A model generated the notes under the pieces. The model was not told the origin of the DNA. It ran no database searches and saw only the letters and a list, made by a program, of their open reading frames with translations. From Deltaproteobacteria bacterium (GTDB taxonomy: Bacteria > Desulfobacterota > DSM-4660 > Desulfatiglandales > HGW-15), in contig JAHECH010000270.1 of the NCBI GenBank assembly GCA_024641835.1, positions 1 to 6,344 on the forward strand: 6,344 nt of DNA, given 5' to 3'. This document shows, in pieces, positions 1 to 5,787 of the stretch; the stretch's first letter is position 1; each line of letters opens with the position of its first letter. The position numbers were made by a program, and so were the translations under genes.

Positions 1-863
1 CACTGCTGGGGGGGGGAATCGTTTGGCAGGCCGGCATCATCAATCCTCGTGACTGGATTGGTCTCGGAAAGCCTGAGAGGAGAGATACTTCGATTCCCGC
101 CGTCAGAAAGAGTGTTCCAAAGGCGGAACACAAGGCGAGTGCAACAGCTTCGCCCAAGCCGCCTCCTGCTAAGAATGTAAAGGAGGGGGAGAAGACACAG
201 CAGGTGAAAGTGGAGGCGAAGGTTTCTCAAGCGCCGCCCCACTTCGCAGTGTCGGTGACACCGCCTCAGGCAAAGCCCTCCAATAGGGAGGTGAACCTCA
301 GCAGTGGGAAAACACCCACTGAAGCGAGAGCTGCAGATTTTCCGCCCGAGACCAGCATGCATCCCGCTTCCCAAGAGAAGAAAATGCCTCCTGAGCCAAA
401 AACACTTCCGCCGAAAACAGCCTCGTTTCCTTATTCACTCTACTTAGGATCTTCGGCGACCCGCGATCAGGCGAAAGGAGCCATTGCGAACTATTCCAGG
501 AAAGGCCTTTCTCCTTACTGGGCGAAAGTAGACCTGAATCAAAAGGGCATCTGGTTTAGGATCTATCTCGGTCATTTCAAAAGGGCCGAGGATGCGGAAA
601 GATTCGCCGTGGAACATGCCTTGAATGAGGCTGAAGTCAAGAAGACCGAATACACAAATCTCATTGGCGTATATGCCGAGAACAACGAACTCGAAAGGGA
701 GAGGAAAAAACTTTTGGAGATGGGGCACATGCCCTATGTGATCAAAGCGCCTGACGGGAAATCCCGGCTCTTTGTGGGGGCGTTCATCACTGAGGCGGGA
801 GCAGAGCGACTGCAACGAGAGCTCAAGACCAATGGTATCGATAGCCAGATCGTGCGACGCTAG
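1..863 (+). CDS. Membrane-anchored protein with two tandem SPOR-like domains (5' end outside window)
   Basis: The reading frame is open from base 3 to the TAG at 861-863 (286 visible residues), so the start lies upstream. A GTG at 204 is the only usable start inside the window. I do not favour it, because upstream of it the same frame encodes the end of a hydrophobic, membrane-like stretch (LLGGGIVWQAGII, residues 1-13) followed by a Pro/Lys/Ala-rich linker (about 25-140). Two SPOR-like repeats follow: about 142-212 (begins FPYSLYLGS, contains KGLSPYWAKVDL and WFRIYLGHF) and about 217-286 (GHMPYVIKA, SRLFVGAF). SPOR domains are known to bind denuded peptidoglycan glycan strands, so the C-terminus is probably periplasmic. 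A membrane segment, linker and SPOR order recalls DamX or ExeA-type ATPases; whether an AAA domain lies upstream cannot be seen. The next gene is a polysaccharide polymerase/ligase, which suggests an envelope role. The SPOR call is fairly safe; the exact function is unknown. Confidence 0.8.
   Translation, partial: LLGGGIVWQAGIINPRDWIGLGKPERRDTSIPAVRKSVPKAEHKASATASPKPPPAKNVKEGEKTQQVKVEAKVSQAPPHFAVSVTPPQAKPSNREVNLSSGKTPTEARAADFPPETSMHPASQEKKMPPEPKTLPPKTASFPYSLYLGSSATRDQAKGAIANYSRKGLSPYWAKVDLNQKGIWFRIYLGHFKRAEDAERFAVEHALNEAEVKKTEYTNLIGVYAENNELERERKKLLEMGHMPYVIKAPDGKSRLFVGAFITEAGAERLQRELKTNGIDSQIVRR
8..16 (+). repeat. Nine-G homopolymer tract inside the SPOR-protein gene
   Basis: Nine consecutive G residues encode the Gly-Gly-Gly of the membrane-like segment. 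Such a tract is prone to slippage. A one-base change would put the linker and both SPOR domains out of frame. It could equally be a place where the assembly has a miscounted base. Confidence 0.75.
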
Positions 864-918
864 GGTCGTGCCACGGAAACACCCTGACATAATCCTCTGG
901 TGGTATTTGTGAAGGAAA

Positions 919-942
919 TTCTGGGACGCCAGACTAGCTCGC
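919..942 (+). repeat. 24-nt dispersed repeat, copy 1 (upstream of the wzy-like gene)
   Basis: This copy begins TTCTGGGACGCCA and matches 5017-5040 at 21 of 24 bases in the same orientation. It fills much of the 98-bp gap between the SPOR gene and the wzy-like gene and ends five bases before the AGGAGG of the latter. Short dispersed repeats of this sort are often remnants of REP-like or transposon-end sequences; that identity is inference. Confidence 0.65.
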
Positions 943-947
943 TTCTT

Positions 948-953
948 AGGAGG
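948..953 (+). promoter_or_regulatory. Ribosome binding site fixing a TTG start
   Basis: A perfect AGGAGG lies eight bases before the TTG at 962. It decides the start of the wzy-like gene, which has no ATG or GTG nearby in frame; the next methionine is residue 75, well inside the membrane domain. Confidence 0.85.
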
Positions 954-961
954 GAGTCCGT

Positions 962-2440
962 TTGAATTATGCTTCGGACAAGGACGGCTTAGGTAGCAGT
1001 CGGGGCCAGACCTCCCTGGAACTCATCGCTCCACTCCTTCTGCTCCTTTCGATCCTGGTTGTCTTTGCCATTCTGATCCCGAATCTCACACCCAGGAGAG
1101 TGATCGCTTTTGCCGCCGGTTTCGCTGTCTTTGTGGTCAGTTTTACGAGCACCCAGATTGCTCTTTATATCCTCATTTTCTCCATGCTCCTGAGCCCTGA
1201 GGTCATCATCGGTACGACGGAAGGGGCGGCGGCTCTCGGCCGCGGGATAACCCTCCGGGTGGATGACTTCGTGCTCGTCGTCATCGGGTTCAGCTGGCTG
1301 GCGAGAATGGCTATCAATAAAGAATTGGGTCTATTTCTAAGGACCCCTCTGAATAAGCCCATCGCATACTACCTTGCCGTCTGCATGATCTCGACACTCA
1401 CGGGGAGCATATTCGGAAGGGTAGACCTAAAGACAGGCTTCTTTTATGTCTTGAAGTATTTTGAGTACATGATCGTTTACTTTATGGTGGTCAATCATCT
1501 TAAGGACAAGAACCAGGTGCGAAACTATCTCGCAGCCTTGCTTATTACGTGTGCCGTCACTTCTATTATCGGTATCTCGATGATCCCAAGCGGGGAGAGA
1601 ATTTCTGCTCCCTTTGAAGGGCCGAAGGGAGAGCCGAACACATTCGGCGGCTACTTGGTCTTTATGATATGTATTGCTATCGGACTTCTACAGAACACGA
1701 CCTCTCTTCGTAACAAGCTGATGTATGGTTTTCTCATCGTACTTTTTGCAATACCCCTCTTTTACACACAATCGAGGAGCTCTTACATTGCGGCTATCCC
1801 GGCCATCGTGAGCTTTGTCTGGCTGTCGAAAAAAAAGCATTGGGTCATTCCCCTGGTTTTGCTCCTCGGGCTCAGCCTGCCTTACATTGCGCCCCGGCCC
1901 GCCAAACAGAGGATAGCCTACACGTTTACCCAGGGACTAAACAGGAAAGATGTAGTGGAGGTTTATGGAGTCAAGCTGGATACGTCCTCCTCTGCGCGCC
2001 TCATGAGCTGGAAGGAGGCAGCGAGCGACTGGATCGAGCACCCTATCCTGGGATATGGCGTGACCGGCTATCAGTTCGTGGATGCCCAATATATTAGGGC
2101 AATCACTGAAACAGGATTTCTCGGGCTCTTTTTCTTTATTCTCCTTATGTACGCCATCATCAAGGAAAGCCGTCGAGTCCTCCGAAATGCTCAGGACCCC
2201 TTGCACCAAGGCTTGGCCGCAGGGTTTATGGCAGGATTCATAGGGTTGCTCTTTCATGCGACGGGCGCGAATACATTCATTATCGTGAGGATCATGGAAC
2301 CCTTCTGGTTCACAGCGGGAATGGTGATGATGCTGCCAGAAATGGAAAAATGCCAGGCCATTTTACAGGAGGGCGAGCCGATGAGCCGGAAACTCATTCC
2401 CGGGGCGGATTCAGAACCACCAAAGCATCCACGGCAATAG
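962..2440 (+). CDS. O-antigen ligase/polymerase family membrane protein (Wzy_C-type)
   Basis: This 492-residue polytopic protein has about a dozen hydrophobic segments (clear ones near 21-40, 46-78, 101-118, 133-150, 162-178, 188-207, 228-244, 252-269, 294-309, 383-401, 416-433 and 440-458). The family signature is in the second half: an SRSS motif at 271-274 after a membrane helix, a large extracytoplasmic loop (about 310-382), then SSARLMSWKEA (342-352), HPILGYGVTGYQF (360-372) and ETGFLGLFFF (383-392). This is the usual Wzy_C pattern of proteins that polymerise or ligate undecaprenyl-linked glycans on the periplasmic side of the inner membrane. Sequence alone cannot separate ligase (WaaL) from polymerase (Wzy) or protein O-glycosyltransferase. 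The TTG start is supported by a strong Shine-Dalgarno. It follows the SPOR gene by 98 bp on the same strand. The hydrophilic tail (after about 458) overlaps the end of the convergent acyl-CoA synthetase beta gene by 47 bp. Confidence 0.88.
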   Translation: MNYASDKDGLGSSRGQTSLELIAPLLLLLSILVVFAILIPNLTPRRVIAFAAGFAVFVVSFTSTQIALYILIFSMLLSPEVIIGTTEGAAALGRGITLRVDDFVLVVIGFSWLARMAINKELGLFLRTPLNKPIAYYLAVCMISTLTGSIFGRVDLKTGFFYVLKYFEYMIVYFMVVNHLKDKNQVRNYLAALLITCAVTSIIGISMIPSGERISAPFEGPKGEPNTFGGYLVFMICIAIGLLQNTTSLRNKLMYGFLIVLFAIPLFYTQSRSSYIAAIPAIVSFVWLSKKKHWVIPLVLLLGLSLPYIAPRPAKQRIAYTFTQGLNRKDVVEVYGVKLDTSSSARLMSWKEAASDWIEHPILGYGVTGYQFVDAQYIRAITETGFLGLFFFILLMYAIIKESRRVLRNAQDPLHQGLAAGFMAGFIGLLFHATGANTFIIVRIMEPFWFTAGMVMMLPEMEKCQAILQEGEPMSRKLIPGADSEPPKHPRQ

Positions 2441-3086
2441 GCGCACTTCCTGAAAGAATCAGAGGATTGATGTCTATTTCTTTGATGGATTCGTTCTGCA
2501 TTCCGATATGGCCCACGGTGATGAGGATATCGCAGAGCTTGTCCATATCTGCTGGGGGCATGCCCCGGATTCCATCCAGAATCTTATGTGCCTTGATTTC
2601 TCTCGTCATTTCCATGGCATCTCTTTTTTCGATGGGCGCCACTCTGAAAGAGATATCCCTCAGGACCTCAGTGAAGATTCCTCCAAGTCCAAACATGACA
2701 CAGGGTCCAAACTGATCATCCCTGGTCATACCGACCACCAGTTCTCTGCTTCCTTTGATCATCTCCTGGACCAGTATGGCTTTCTCAGAGTCGTTCATAC
2801 GGGCCACGAGGTCTTCAAAGGCGGCGTTGGCCTCTCGGTCATTACGAATATCGACCCGGACAAGACCCTTCTCTGTTTTATGGGCCAGCGTCGATGAACA
2901 GCCCTTAATCACAAGAGGATAACCGATCTCGCTGACAGCATTCATGAATTCCCTATGCTCACGAACCAATATTTCTCTTGTCACGGGTATTCCGTAAGCG
3001 TTGAGGAACTTCTTTGATTCATATTCGGAAAGAGTCGTTCGACCTTCTCTCAAGGCCTTATCAATGAGCTCACGTTTTTGATCCAC
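2394..3086 (-). CDS. ADP-forming acetyl/acyl-CoA synthetase, beta (ATP-grasp) subunit
   Basis: This 230-residue ATP-grasp subunit works with the alpha subunit encoded just upstream in the reaction acyl-CoA + ADP + Pi = acid + CoA + ATP. Visible marks are LSEYESKKFLNAYGIPVT (19-36), the HKTEKG segment with His69 (the residue that carries phosphate to the nucleotide in characterised ADP-forming enzymes lies at about position 71), ILVQEMIKGSRELVVGM (104-120), FGLGGIFTEVLRDISFRVAP (132-151) and the metal-binding-type KEIDINPL (202-209). The length matches stand-alone beta subunits of the archaeal-type ACD I enzymes (about 230 residues). The start is GTG at 3086, three bases after the alpha stop, with GAAGAGG in the end of the alpha gene eight bases upstream, which suggests translational coupling. 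Its 3' end overlaps the convergent wzy-like gene. The acid substrate (acetate, propionate, branched-chain or aryl acid) cannot be read from sequence. Confidence 0.9.
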   Translation of the reverse strand: MDQKRELIDKALREGRTTLSEYESKKFLNAYGIPVTREILVREHREFMNAVSEIGYPLVIKGCSSTLAHKTEKGLVRVDIRNDREANAAFEDLVARMNDSEKAILVQEMIKGSRELVVGMTRDDQFGPCVMFGLGGIFTEVLRDISFRVAPIEKRDAMEMTREIKAHKILDGIRGMPPADMDKLCDILITVGHIGMQNESIKEIDINPLILSGSAPIAVDALVVLNPPRE

Positions 3087-3089
3087 AGT

Positions 3090-4490
3090 TTATACCTCTT
3101 CGATCGTGGTTTTGTATTTCCAGAGACCCGCCATAGCCCTTGCGGCCCTCTCAGGCGTGCGGACATTGATAAGGGCGCCTCTCTTCTCCAGTTCAAGCAC
3201 CTGGTCATCCCAGATGCCCGGGGGAGCCTCGAGGCATGCCACAACGGGTTTCTTCTGCTGACACTGGATCAGGAAGTCCGATATTCCGGACACAGCCTCT
3301 CTATTCGCAGAGGCGAACATCATGAGAAGGAGAATCCCATCCACGAATTCATCCTCCATGACGGCTTTTACGATTCCTGCGATAGCCGAAGAGTTGTACC
3401 ATGCAGGCCCCATGTCAACTGGATTGGTTCTGAGGGCAAGGGGCGGCAAGAGATCATTAATTATCCCTTGCGTCGTAGGGCCGAAGGTGGCGATCTTCAT
3501 ACCTTCAGATTCGCAGACGTCACAAGCGGACATGCCCGGCCCGGCCTGGCCTGAAAGAATGGCTACCCTGTTACCCCCTGGCAAGGGGCACATGGCAAGG
3601 GCACGAGCCAAGTCAAGCAAAGATTCCGCGCTATCTGCATAGGCTATTCCCGCCTGTTTCATAGCCCCCTTATAGATGTCATGGTTTCCGGCCATCGAGC
3701 CCGTATGCGAGAGAGAGGCCCTGTCTCCGGTCATGGCTCGTCCCGTCTTGTAAGCGACGATCGGCTTCATGCCTCTCCTTTCCCCCGCCACCTCGATAAG
3801 CCGGCGTGGATCATCCAGTCCCTCGATATAGAGGGCGATCACATGGGTCTCTGGATCATCCATGAGATAGGCCACCATCTCAGCAAAGTCCACATTGAGC
3901 CGGTTGCCGAGGCCAATGATCTTGCTCATGCCCGCAACCTGTCTCATGGCCATGAAGGCCACCAGATGTGACATACCGCCACTCTGGCTGATGAGAGAAA
4001 TACCTCCTTTCTGGAGCCAGGAGAACTCAGGAGTGAAGGAAGCGTTGAGATGGTGATGGAGGTTGATCATGCCGAAAGTGTTGGGCCCAATGACAGGGAT
4101 GTTGGCGCTATTGGCGAGCCTCGCCAGGCTTTTTTGAAGTTGTGCTCCAGCGGGATCATCTATTTCCTTGAAACCGGCTGTGATAAGAACAATGCCTTTC
4201 ACGTTTTTCTTGATACATTCTTCGAATATACCGGGCACAAATTTGGCAGGGAGGACGATGATGGCCAGTTCTACCGGGGACGGGTAGTCCAATATGGAAG
4301 GAGCGGCTTTAAGGCCCATAATGCTCTCGGAGCCGGGGTTTATGGGAAGAATAGTCCCTCCGAAGTTGCCTAACTTGAGGCTTTTCATCACATGAGAACC
4401 CAGCTTATCGGGGTTTTCAGAGGCCCCGATCACTGCCACTGTCCTCGGATTGAATAGGGACTTAAGATTCTGGAGCAGGTGGGAATTCAT
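3090..4490 (-). CDS. ADP-forming acetyl/acyl-CoA synthetase, alpha (CoA-binding) subunit
   Basis: This 466-residue subunit binds CoA and carries the catalytic phosphohistidine. The order is a Rossmann-type CoA-binding domain (about 8-130, with AVIGASENPDKLGSHV at 19-34), a ligase-CoA domain with GPNTFGMIN (135-143) and SQSGGMS (168-174), the active-site loop SHTGSMAG with His262 (equivalent to the phosphorylated His near 257 in the Pyrococcus enzyme), and a third domain (about 305-455) with SGQAGPGMSACD (313-324). The usual GPNC reads GPNT here, a conservative difference. Length fits a separate alpha subunit (about 460), not the fused 700-residue bacterial form. I chose the ATG at 4490 because GAGGAAGG sits seven bases before it and the Rossmann domain begins at once. 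The frame runs on to a GTG at 4604, but those 38 extra residues lack family features. It is the first gene of a two-gene operon with the beta subunit and makes ATP by substrate-level phosphorylation or activates acids. Cytoplasmic. Confidence 0.92.
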   Translation of the reverse strand: MNSHLLQNLKSLFNPRTVAVIGASENPDKLGSHVMKSLKLGNFGGTILPINPGSESIMGLKAAPSILDYPSPVELAIIVLPAKFVPGIFEECIKKNVKGIVLITAGFKEIDDPAGAQLQKSLARLANSANIPVIGPNTFGMINLHHHLNASFTPEFSWLQKGGISLISQSGGMSHLVAFMAMRQVAGMSKIIGLGNRLNVDFAEMVAYLMDDPETHVIALYIEGLDDPRRLIEVAGERRGMKPIVAYKTGRAMTGDRASLSHTGSMAGNHDIYKGAMKQAGIAYADSAESLLDLARALAMCPLPGGNRVAILSGQAGPGMSACDVCESEGMKIATFGPTTQGIINDLLPPLALRTNPVDMGPAWYNSSAIAGIVKAVMEDEFVDGILLLMMFASANREAVSGISDFLIQCQQKKPVVACLEAPPGIWDDQVLELEKRGALINVRTPERAARAMAGLWKYKTTIEEV

Positions 4491-4497
4491 TTTTTTG

Positions 4498-4505
4498 CCT
4501 TCCTC
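4498..4505 (-). promoter_or_regulatory. Ribosome binding site for the alpha subunit
   Basis: On the minus strand GAGGAAGG is followed by C and six A residues, then ATG. The seven-base spacing supports the start at 4490 over the longer frame starting with GTG at 4604. Confidence 0.75.
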
Positions 4506-4588
4506 GGCCTTTCCATGAACATGCCCCTTCTCCTTAGCAGTCTTTTGCGACGCAATCAAGAACCAAAATGATGTTGGAACGCACAGGA

Positions 4589-4609
4589 ACGGCTCACGGC
4601 GCACGGCGC
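4589..4609. repeat. Three-copy heptamer tandem repeat
   Basis: On the plus strand ACGGCTC is followed directly by ACGGCGC twice. Only one base differs between the first unit and the others. It lies about 100 bp ahead of the alpha-subunit gene, within its likely 5' leader. Confidence 0.7.
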
Positions 4610-4681
4610 AAGGAAAAGCAATCGATGCGATACGATATTCAACCGTGCATCGTGTACCGCCTGTGGGGCTGCCTGGCTATA

Positions 4682-4710
4682 AATATCGGGGTCACGGAGG
4701 TCTCTTTCAA
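4682..4710 (-). promoter_or_regulatory. Candidate sigma-70-type promoter for the acyl-CoA synthetase operon
   Basis: Reading leftward, TTGAAA (4710-4705, five of six consensus bases) is followed after exactly 17 bases by GATATT (4687-4682, four of six). It would start transcripts near 4675, giving a leader of about 185 nt before the ATG at 4490. The -35 box lies within the left arm of the inverted repeat and the -10 box abuts its outer edge. The mirrored right arm has the same TTGAAA facing right but no matching -10 box. The match is by eye only. Confidence 0.4.
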
Positions 4711-4934
4711 AATGAGGAAACGAAGAGAGACCACGAAAGACGCCGCAAGAGGGGAGCAGCGAAGGCGGGCGGCGCGGCTGCATCAGTCATTTCCATGTTT
4801 CGCCTTGCATGGCTATTCCCGGGAAGCCCTCCGCCCGCCTCACCCGCGCCTGCGGGCCTCACCCATCACCTAAAGCTGACCACCGGGCAGCGACTTCTTC
4901 GTTTCTCTATTTTGAAAGAGACCTCCGTGGCCCC
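4688..4934. repeat. 247-bp inverted-repeat element with 38-nt arms
   Basis: Arms 4688-4725 and 4897-4934 are reverse complements at 34 of 38 positions, with a perfect 21-nt core match at 4693-4713. They are separated by 171 bp with no convincing gene. Inside lie a perfect 10-bp inverted repeat (AGGCGGGCGG 4763-4772 against 4831-4840), a CCATG/CATGG pair (4793-4797, 4808-4812), the palindrome TTCCCGGGAA (4816-4825), and a hairpin CCCGC/GCGGG (4843-4856). The arrangement fits a MITE-like non-autonomous element or a large structured RNA/DNA. No target-site duplication beyond two bases (TC) is visible at the arm edges, so neither identity is established. Confidence 0.75.
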
Positions 4935-5016
4935 TCGGAGAGCCGGTGTAGCGATATTGCGGCCTGGAAGACCGCCTCCCGGCGGGGCGGGGTCGCAGCA
5001 TTATTGGTAAAGGGGC

Positions 5017-5040
5017 TTCTGGGACGCCACACTAGGTAGC
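5017..5040 (+). repeat. 24-nt dispersed repeat, copy 2 (over the rsmE stop codon)
   Basis: This copy begins TTCTGGGACGCCA and matches 919-942 at 21 of 24 bases. It covers the rsmE stop (TAG, minus strand 5034-5032) and supplies its last two codons (Ala, Thr), so the end of that protein is set by the repeat. Confidence 0.65.
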
Positions 5041-5787
5041 GGCTATGCTGAGATCACCCCATTCGTACTGAAGAAGGGCAACCAAAGTGATCGCTGCTGT
5101 TTCCGCTCTAAGAACCCTGTGCCCAAGGGACGCTGAAATAAAGCCAGCTTCACCGGCCGCTTCAATCTCTTGAGCGGAAAAGCCGCCCTCCGGACCCACA
5201 ATGCCGACAATCTGTTTTGCTGGAGGGCGTGACCTGAGAAGGCTTTTCAGATCCCTGGTGGTTTCGTCTTCCCAGAGGATGAATTTCTTCACATCCTCCC
5301 TTGTCCACTGTTCCAGCAATTCTCTGAAAGTCAAGAGAGGACCGATCTCAGCCGGCTTCATCCGGTCGGACTGCTTTGCTGCGCTCTGAGCAATCTCCCG
5401 CCAGCGTCTGAGTTTGTTGGCAGAGGCATGCGCGCCCGGTTTCAACAGCGTTCTATCGGAATGAAAAGGAAGAATCTGATCCACTCCCAATTCTGAAGCC
5501 TTGTGAACCAGGTAATCCATGGCGGAGGATTTGAGAAGGGCCTGGCATAGGCTTATCCTGAGAGGTGATGCGGGAGGGGAAGGGAGGGCCCTCTCTAAGG
5601 TCACCAGAACTTCATGGTGGCGAACAGATTCAATGAGGGCCTGAAACCGTTTTCCCGTACCATCCATGAGAACGATCCGATCCCCAGTGCTCATTCGAAG
5701 GACGGTGGCGATGTGCTTTGCTTCTGTTCCTTTGATCGAAAGCAGGCCCTCAGAGGGCTTTATCTCTTGGATAAAAAAACGTTTCAC
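5032..5787 (-). CDS. rsmE: 16S rRNA (uracil1498-N3)-methyltransferase RsmE
   Basis: RsmE methylates N3 of U1498 in 16S rRNA of the 30S subunit using S-adenosylmethionine. The 251-residue product has the expected layout: an N-terminal PUA-like part (1-70, MKRFF start, KHIATVLRM), then a SPOUT domain with KASELGVDQILPF (96-108), QSAAKQSDR (134-142), the GPEGG SAM/knot loop (198-202) and LGHRVLRAETA (221-231). I start it at the GTG at 5787, because the family normally begins at this MxRFF position. That GTG overlaps the prmA stop by four bases (GTGA), a normal coupling arrangement; the frame extends to an ATG at 5829 inside prmA, but those 14 residues are not family-like. The last residues and stop lie within a dispersed repeat. 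It is co-transcribed with prmA, making a small ribosome-modification unit. Confidence 0.95.
   Translation of the reverse strand: MKRFFIQEIKPSEGLLSIKGTEAKHIATVLRMSTGDRIVLMDGTGKRFQALIESVRHHEVLVTLERALPSPPASPLRISLCQALLKSSAMDYLVHKASELGVDQILPFHSDRTLLKPGAHASANKLRRWREIAQSAAKQSDRMKPAEIGPLLTFRELLEQWTREDVKKFILWEDETTRDLKSLLRSRPPAKQIVGIVGPEGGFSAQEIEAAGEAGFISASLGHRVLRAETAAITLVALLQYEWGDLSIAAT

Larger units (their letters stand above)
4491..5031. other. Non-coding repeat-rich intergenic region (541 bp)
   Basis: This is the only long stretch without a convincing gene. From left to right it holds the alpha-subunit ribosome binding site, a three-copy heptamer repeat, a leftward promoter candidate, a 247-bp inverted-repeat element with nested smaller stems (including CCGCC/GGCGG at 4972-4985 just outside it), and most of a 24-nt dispersed repeat that reaches into the end of rsmE. 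The open frames across it on both strands are short, have no good ribosome binding site, mutually overlap and resemble no family I recognise. Confidence 0.75.

Noticed and set aside
204..863. The SPOR-domain gene starting at the GTG at 204
   Set aside because: The frame is open to the left edge and encodes a membrane-like segment before 204; the AGGAGG at 181-186 is 17 bases away, too far for a normal start.
444..890. A 148-residue minus-strand frame opposite the SPOR-domain gene
   Set aside because: It lies wholly across the SPOR repeats, whose conserved pattern is on the plus strand, and has no upstream ribosome binding site of note.
864..961. A terminator or promoter in the gap between the SPOR gene and the wzy-like gene
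   Set aside because: The only inverted match near the SPOR stop (CGTGCGAC against GTCGTGCCACG) needs an internal bulge and has no T-run, and no good -35/-10 pair is visible; the two genes may be co-transcribed.
3078..4373. Long plus-strand frames opposite the acyl-CoA synthetase alpha gene
   Set aside because: They are antisense shadows of a gene whose motifs are unmistakable; the products show no recognisable domains.
4491..4604. A 38-residue N-terminal extension of the alpha subunit starting with GTG at 4604
   Set aside because: The ATG at 4490 has a well-placed GAGGAAGG and matches where family members begin; the extension runs into the heptamer repeat.
4912..4940. A possible leftward rho-independent terminator for rsmE (CTCCG/CGGAG stem then a pyrimidine-rich stretch)
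   Set aside because: The stem has only five pairs with an eight-base loop, and the following stretch has just a few T residues; most of it is also part of the inverted-repeat arm.
4556..5039. Several overlapping open frames on both strands of the intergenic region (for example 4568-4873, 4645-5010 and 4809-5039 on plus, 4783-4556 on minus)
   Set aside because: They cross the inverted repeat, overlap one another, lack good ribosome binding sites and have low-complexity Arg/Pro/Ala-rich products resembling no family I know.
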